64,000 nt of DNA, from positions 1-64,000 of the forward strand of contig QCUL01000010.1 of NCBI GenBank assembly GCA_003210755.1, given 5' to 3'. Under the pieces are notes generated by a model. The model saw only the letters and a list, made by a program, of their open reading frames with translations, was not told where the DNA came from and did no database searches. The translations under genes were made by a program, and so were the position numbers. How positions within the stretch are numbered: the first letter of the stretch is position 1; every line of letters starts with the position of its first letter. The stretch comes from Synechococcus sp. AG-679-C18 (GTDB lineage: Bacteria; Cyanobacteriota; Cyanobacteriia; PCC-6307; Cyanobiaceae). This document shows positions 60,051 through 64,000 of this stretch, piece by piece.

Positions 60051-61775
60051 GTGCTGCGACTTGAGCGAGTCGGCAAGATTTATCCCACCGGTGAAGTTTT
60101 AAGGGATGTGACCTGGGAGGTCAAGGCCGGAGACCGCATCGGCCTCGTCGGCGTGAACGGAGCTGGAAAGTCAACGCAGCTCAGGCTGATTGCTGGCATG
60201 GAAGAAGCCAGTAGCGGTCAAATCGTGAAACAAGGTGAGCCAAGAATCGCTTACTTACAGCAGGAATTCGATGTCGATCCGAATCGCACGGTCAGAGAGG
60301 AGCTGTTTCAAGCCTTTGGGGAGGCAGCCATCGTGCTTGGCAAGCAAAAGAAAGTTGAACTGGCGATGGGCACTGAACGAGCCGCAGCGGATCCGGCTCA
60401 TCTTGATGAGCTCATCCACGAATTAGGGCGACTGCAGACCCGATTTGAAGGACTGCATGGCTACGAGCTCGATGCACGCATCGACAAATTGCTACCAACC
60501 ATCGGCTTCAAGCTTGTGGATGCTGAACGCCTGGTCGCCGACTATTCCGGCGGTTGGCAAATGCGTCTTGCTCTTGGAAAGATTCTCTTGCAAGACCCTG
60601 ATCTACTTCTTCTAGACGAGCCCACCAACCATCTCGATGTCGAGACCATCGACTGGCTCGAGGGATATCTCACCGAACAGAAGGCTGCACTAGTCGTGAT
60701 CAGTCATGACCGTACTTTTCTGGATCGCGTTTGCAACCAGATTGTGAGCACCGAACGAGGTATTTCTAAGGCTTACTTGGGAAATTACACCTCACACCTT
60801 GAACAGAAAGCGCTTGAGCAAGAAGCCTCTCAGGCTGCATTCGAACGACAACAAAAAGAGATCGCAACACAGCAGGCCTATATCGATCGGTTTCGGGCTA
60901 GTGCCACACGCAGTACACAGGCTAAAAGCAGAGAAAAACAGCTTGACAAAGTGGAACGGGTGGATGCACCGGTTGAGTCAGTCAGCGGACCAAGTTTCCG
61001 CTTTCCGCAGGCTCCAAGGTCGGGAGCTCTGGTTGCTGTCATCGACAACATGACCCACAGCTACGGGGAGAACATTCTGTTCATGGAAGCTGAGCTCGAG
61101 GTGGAGAGAGGCGATCGGATCGCATTTGTAGGCCCAAACGGAGCAGGGAAATCAACACTCCTCCGTTTGATCATGGGAGTAGAAACTCCCGATGAAGGTT
61201 CGGCCAGGCTTGGCGAGCACAACATCATCGCTAACTATTTCGAACAAAACCAGGCAGAAGCGCTTGATCTCAATAAAACAGTGATTGAGACCATGTTTGA
61301 AGCAGTTCCTGATTGGACACAAACCCAAGTGCGCTCGTTACTAGGAAGTTTTTGCTTCAGCAATGACAGCGTTTTTAAGGATGTCGGAAAACTAAGCGGA
61401 GGGGAGAAAGCACGTCTTGCTCTTGCTCTGATGTTGCTCAGCCCCTGCAATTTACTTGTGCTCGATGAGCCTACAAACCATCTCGACATTCCTGCCAAAC
61501 AGATGCTGGAGGATGCCCTATGTGCCTACGAAGGTGCAGCTTTACTGGTCTCCCATGACCGTTACTTCATCTCACGTGTAGCGAACAAGATCGTGGAAAT
61601 CCGTGATGGTGAACTCATTATTTATCGGGGAAATTACGCTTATTACCAGGACAAAAAAGCCGAAGAAAAAGCCGAAGCAGAGACAAATCGGCTGATTGCC
61701 CAGAAAGAAGCAAAGCGCAAAGCAAATAGCGTCAAACAAAAACAGCGGGCTTCCCGCAAAAAGAATGCTGCGTAG
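60051..61775 (+). CDS. ABC-F family ATPase (Uup/EttA-like)
   Basis: About 574 aa from a GTG at 60051. Two ABC ATPase domains without membrane spans: Walker A GVNGAGKS and GPNGAGKS, signatures YSGGWQMRLAL and LSGGEKARLAL, with the ABC-F linker (about 260-310, FRASATRSTQAKSREKQLDKVERVD). Such proteins act on ribosomes. Charged C-terminus (EEKAEAETNRLIAQKEAKRKANSVKQKQR). A second ATG start at 60024 is possible. Confidence 0.9.
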   Translation: MLRLERVGKIYPTGEVLRDVTWEVKAGDRIGLVGVNGAGKSTQLRLIAGMEEASSGQIVKQGEPRIAYLQQEFDVDPNRTVREELFQAFGEAAIVLGKQKKVELAMGTERAAADPAHLDELIHELGRLQTRFEGLHGYELDARIDKLLPTIGFKLVDAERLVADYSGGWQMRLALGKILLQDPDLLLLDEPTNHLDVETIDWLEGYLTEQKAALVVISHDRTFLDRVCNQIVSTERGISKAYLGNYTSHLEQKALEQEASQAAFERQQKEIATQQAYIDRFRASATRSTQAKSREKQLDKVERVDAPVESVSGPSFRFPQAPRSGALVAVIDNMTHSYGENILFMEAELEVERGDRIAFVGPNGAGKSTLLRLIMGVETPDEGSARLGEHNIIANYFEQNQAEALDLNKTVIETMFEAVPDWTQTQVRSLLGSFCFSNDSVFKDVGKLSGGEKARLALALMLLSPCNLLVLDEPTNHLDIPAKQMLEDALCAYEGAALLVSHDRYFISRVANKIVEIRDGELIIYRGNYAYYQDKKAEEKAEAETNRLIAQKEAKRKANSVKQKQRASRKKNAA

Positions 61776-61892
61776 CAAGGCCTCTCAGCAGTAGCAAGAC
61801 GAAACTTCACACTTGCTTAGGCAGGAAAACTCATTTCCCTTTACCCGCAAAGAAGGTGTGCATAGGCTGACATTACTGATCCCCGGCAGGCT

Positions 61893-62078
61893 ATGAAAAA
61901 CACCCAAACGCTTCATGCCGCCGGCACCGGCGCTGCAGCAATCCAGGGTGTTAATACAGAACACGCTCAAACTTGGGATGCCGTTGAAACCTACTTCGAA
62001 TGCATCACAACGTGTTCTCTCGATGATGGGGAATGCATTACACGTTGCGTGGAGCAGCTGAAAGATACTGACAACTAA
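61893..62078 (+). CDS. Small twin-CX3C protein
   Basis: 61 aa. Cys37, Cys41, Cys48 and Cys52 form a CX3C-X6-CX3C pattern (ECITTC and ECITRC), as if two short helices were bridged by two disulfides or bound a metal. The N-terminus is polar and Ala-rich. Not recognised. It lies between the ABC-F gene and the htrA gene; ATG at 61893. Confidence 0.6.
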   Translation: MKNTQTLHAAGTGAAAIQGVNTEHAQTWDAVETYFECITTCSLDDGECITRCVEQLKDTDN

Positions 62079-62095
62079 AATAGCAATTTAGGTGA

Positions 62096-63217
62096 TTAAT
62101 TGCGCAAAGACATCATCTCTACGGGTGTAATTGACAAGCCTATTCGTTTGCCAGATCGAATCACATCGATATTTAGAGGACGTCCAACACCATGCCGGTC
62201 AATAGCAGAAACAACTTCTGCAGGATTCTGAACAGAATTACCACCAACAGAAACAATTACATCATCAACTCGCAAATCTCCACGATCTGCAGGCCCACCC
62301 GCCACGAGGGATCGGATCACTGCTCCCGCTGGAACATCAGAGCCTGGTCTTGGGGCCGGCACGGTAGAAAGTCCAATTCCCACCATTGGATGACTTGCCC
62401 TCCCCTGTTCCACAAGCTGCTTGGCAATTGATCTAGCTCTGTTAATCGGAATCGCGAAACCAAGTCCTGCTCCTGGGCCAGATCGAACGAGAGTATTGAT
62501 TCCAATTACATCCCCGCTGGCGTTTAACAATGGGCCACCAGAATTTCCAGGATTAATAGCGGCATCTGTCTGGATGAGATCGAGACGTTTCCCTGAGATT
62601 CCGAGTTGGGACACATTTCGGTTGAGATTGCTAACAATTCCTAAGGTCACTGTGTTTTCAAGCCCAAACGGATTCCCAACGGCGATGGCCCAATCCCCCA
62701 CCTGAAGTCGATCGGAGTTCCCTAACGGGGCCGTAGGCCATGGCCCGGTCGTCTCCAACTGAATGACGGCCAAGTCAGTGAGCGAGTCTTGTCCAATGAC
62801 GCGACCAGGAACACGTCGGCCATCAGGGAGCCCCACCATCAGCTGATCCGTATTCTCCACGACATGCGCATTGGTAAGCACTAACCCTTTCTGATCAAAA
62901 ATCACACCGCTTCCCTGACCACGCTCCACTCGCGCACTGGGAGCGGATTGACTCTGCATCCCAAAAAAACGGCGCAGGAAAGGGTCTGCCATCAAGCCCT
63001 GAGGGAGTCCGCCAACACCAGCTGAGCGCACGGTTCGCTGCGTTTCGAGCGTCACAACTGCGGGGCCACTACGAGCGACAGCTTGAGCAACAAAAGATTT
63101 TGGAACTAAAGCCTGGGCACCAGCCGAAGCGAAGACCCGAGAGGGTTGAACCACCACCCCTGGCAGAACCAACGCACTAGCGAAAAGTAACGAGAGCAAA
63201 GGTTTGGGCGCCGCCAT
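62096..63217 (-). CDS. HtrA/DegP-type serine protease
   Basis: 373 aa, exported (N-terminal hydrophobic segment). Trypsin-like triad His118 (NAHVV), Asp148 (LTDLAV) and Ser226 (PGNSGG); one PDZ domain at about 275-365. With one PDZ it resembles cyanobacterial HhoA/HhoB. Role in periplasmic/thylakoid-lumen protein quality control. ATG at 63217. Confidence 0.92.
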   Translation of the reverse strand: MAAPKPLLSLLFASALVLPGVVVQPSRVFASAGAQALVPKSFVAQAVARSGPAVVTLETQRTVRSAGVGGLPQGLMADPFLRRFFGMQSQSAPSARVERGQGSGVIFDQKGLVLTNAHVVENTDQLMVGLPDGRRVPGRVIGQDSLTDLAVIQLETTGPWPTAPLGNSDRLQVGDWAIAVGNPFGLENTVTLGIVSNLNRNVSQLGISGKRLDLIQTDAAINPGNSGGPLLNASGDVIGINTLVRSGPGAGLGFAIPINRARSIAKQLVEQGRASHPMVGIGLSTVPAPRPGSDVPAGAVIRSLVAGGPADRGDLRVDDVIVSVGGNSVQNPAEVVSAIDRHGVGRPLNIDVIRSGKRIGLSITPVEMMSLRN

Positions 63218-63403
63218 AGGCTCGAGTTCATAAAAGTTGAGTCATCGTGACCGTAGGCAGCTGAGCCCCATAAATACAGAAAAATCTTTCGCGATTTCAT
63301 GACCGGATGCGACCAGCTCCCCCAAAATGCAAACGTCTTTTTCTCAAAGGAGCGATGATGAGAGTGTTGATTTAGTCCTTCTACGAGTTCTGCGGAAATT
63401 GCC

Positions 63404-63664
63404 ATGCTCAGCAGCTTGTTTCCCCTTGCTTACGGACTGATCTTCATCACCCTGCTCTGGCAGGCCTTCCGCGTCATGGGACGAGGGTTCAAAGCTGCAG
63501 ATCAACAACCCCTTAACGAGAAGCCGATTGACCGAACAGGTCGTCTCACCATCCATCCGGAACTTCTTGATGGTGAAGGACGCCTTACCGAAGAGGATCT
63601 TTTAACAGTCCGTTTCGGTAGCGATGGTGACCTTCCAAATCCACCTACGAACCCTGGTGAATAG
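63404..63664 (+). CDS. DUF2973 family protein
   Basis: 86 aa, N-terminal membrane span (about 4-25, LFPLAYGLIFITLLWQAFRVM) followed by RTGRLTIHPELLDGEGRLTEEDLLTVRF, the DUF2973 pattern of cyanobacteria. Function unknown. ATG at 63404; the frame sits 187 bases from the divergent htrA gene. Confidence 0.8.
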   Translation: MLSSLFPLAYGLIFITLLWQAFRVMGRGFKAADQQPLNEKPIDRTGRLTIHPELLDGEGRLTEEDLLTVRFGSDGDLPNPPTNPGE

Positions 63665-63674
63665 GTTGGGTTAA

Positions 63675-63695
63675 GGGCAACTGCTTGAGTTGCCC
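63675..63695. other. Hairpin between DUF2973 gene and next gene
   Basis: Perfect 8-bp stem GGGCAACT (63675-63682) / AGTTGCCC (63688-63695), 5-base loop, 10 bases after the DUF2973 stop; no T-run follows, so a weak terminator or a processing element. Confidence 0.4.
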
Positions 63696-63721
63696 GATTG
63701 ACTCATAGGGGGGACTCCTAG

Positions 63722-64000
63722 GTGGACCAACGAACACGGATTGTGGCTGCGGTAATCAAATCCGTGAAATTGCCGCCCCGCTTTCGATTAAGGCTTTTGA
63801 AAGAAGATCCTGTTCGACTTGAACTCAGCCTGACTCCGGCCTACGGCAAAGATCCCATTCAGGTTGGCCTGGTGGAATCGTTGGACCTTGTGGCACGCCG
63901 AGATCGGGAAGGACGCATTCCAAGAGACCTCCAAGGCACTTGGGATTGGACAGTTCGTCATGGGGATGTCAGCACAGGCGGATGGAACCCATACCTCAAG
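63722..64000 (+). CDS. Hypothetical protein, partial (runs off the window)
   Basis: GTG at 63722, 93 codons to the window end with no stop. The N-terminus has basic and hydrophobic residues (VDQRTRIVAAVIKSVKLPPRFRLRLL), then LELSLTPAYGKDPIQVGLVESLDLVAR. Family not recognised; about 58 bases after the DUF2973 stop on the same strand. Confidence 0.65.
   Translation, partial: MDQRTRIVAAVIKSVKLPPRFRLRLLKEDPVRLELSLTPAYGKDPIQVGLVESLDLVARRDREGRIPRDLQGTWDWTVRHGDVSTGGWNPYLK

Noticed and set aside
61785-61970. 61-aa Cys-rich minus-strand ORF
   Set aside because: Antisense to the N-terminal half of the twin-CX3C protein gene, with no family resemblance.

Overview
The window looks like a chromosome segment of a marine picocyanobacterium, most likely Synechococcus of the coastal or chromatically adapting type. 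The evidence is cyanobacterium-specific genes: cytochrome c-550 (psbV), plant-type ferredoxin (petF), the ferredoxin-thioredoxin reductase variable chain (ftrV), the ribosomal protein PSRP-3 (Ycf65), a phycobilisome-linker protein, a cyanobacterial-type omega subunit (rpoZ), and DUF1818, DUF2811 and DUF2973 proteins. Genes are dense and often overlap by 1-8 bases. The species assignment is inference.

Layout. 1-5,100 is an AT-rich block with iron genes (ferritin, FeoB, FeoA), a TM2 protein and orphan small ORFs. 5,118-10,986 (minus) holds 5-oxoprolinase, a glucosamine-6-phosphate deaminase and a SpoIID-like protein. 11,077-12,651 holds RNase Z and psbV. 12,740-14,770 is a second AT-rich stretch with a phycobilisome-linker protein that has a C-terminal membrane segment. 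14,762-19,647 holds petF, prmA, serA and an S4-domain protein. tRNA-Val(GAC) and murD follow, then an AT-poor-in-genes stretch with a small lipoprotein and an EVE protein. 23,673-24,102 is intergenic with two perfect cyanobacterial DnaA boxes. Then rpoZ, an Hsp70 paralogue, ftrV, pyrR, gpmI, secG, groL-groS under a CIRCE operator, atpD-atpC, PSRP-3, and a run of plus-strand genes (transaldolase-like, HAD, cation antiporter). pepP, a CNNM protein, a GTPase and nadD lead up to about 43,005.

At about 43,000-43,017 the 5' part of nadE (nitrilase domain only) meets, tail to tail, the N-terminal half of an RND efflux pump. Both genes are cut at the same point. This is either a rearrangement or an assembly/amplification chimera, and it is the most striking anomaly here.

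The rest is ordinary housekeeping: an HlyD-type adaptor for the pump, rarA fused to a C-terminal domain, a phosphopantetheinyl transferase, peroxiredoxin, coaX, cysH, NDH-2, hflX, a KtrB/KtrA potassium system with a small membrane ORF in front, anmK, a Nif11-like small protein, an ABC-F protein, a small twin-CX3C protein, an HtrA protease and a gene that runs off the window end. I found no CRISPR array, insertion sequence, rRNA operon or phage genes. No wholly new multi-gene system is evident; the best leads are the membrane-anchored linker, the nadE/RND junction, the DnaA-box cluster and several small proteins.
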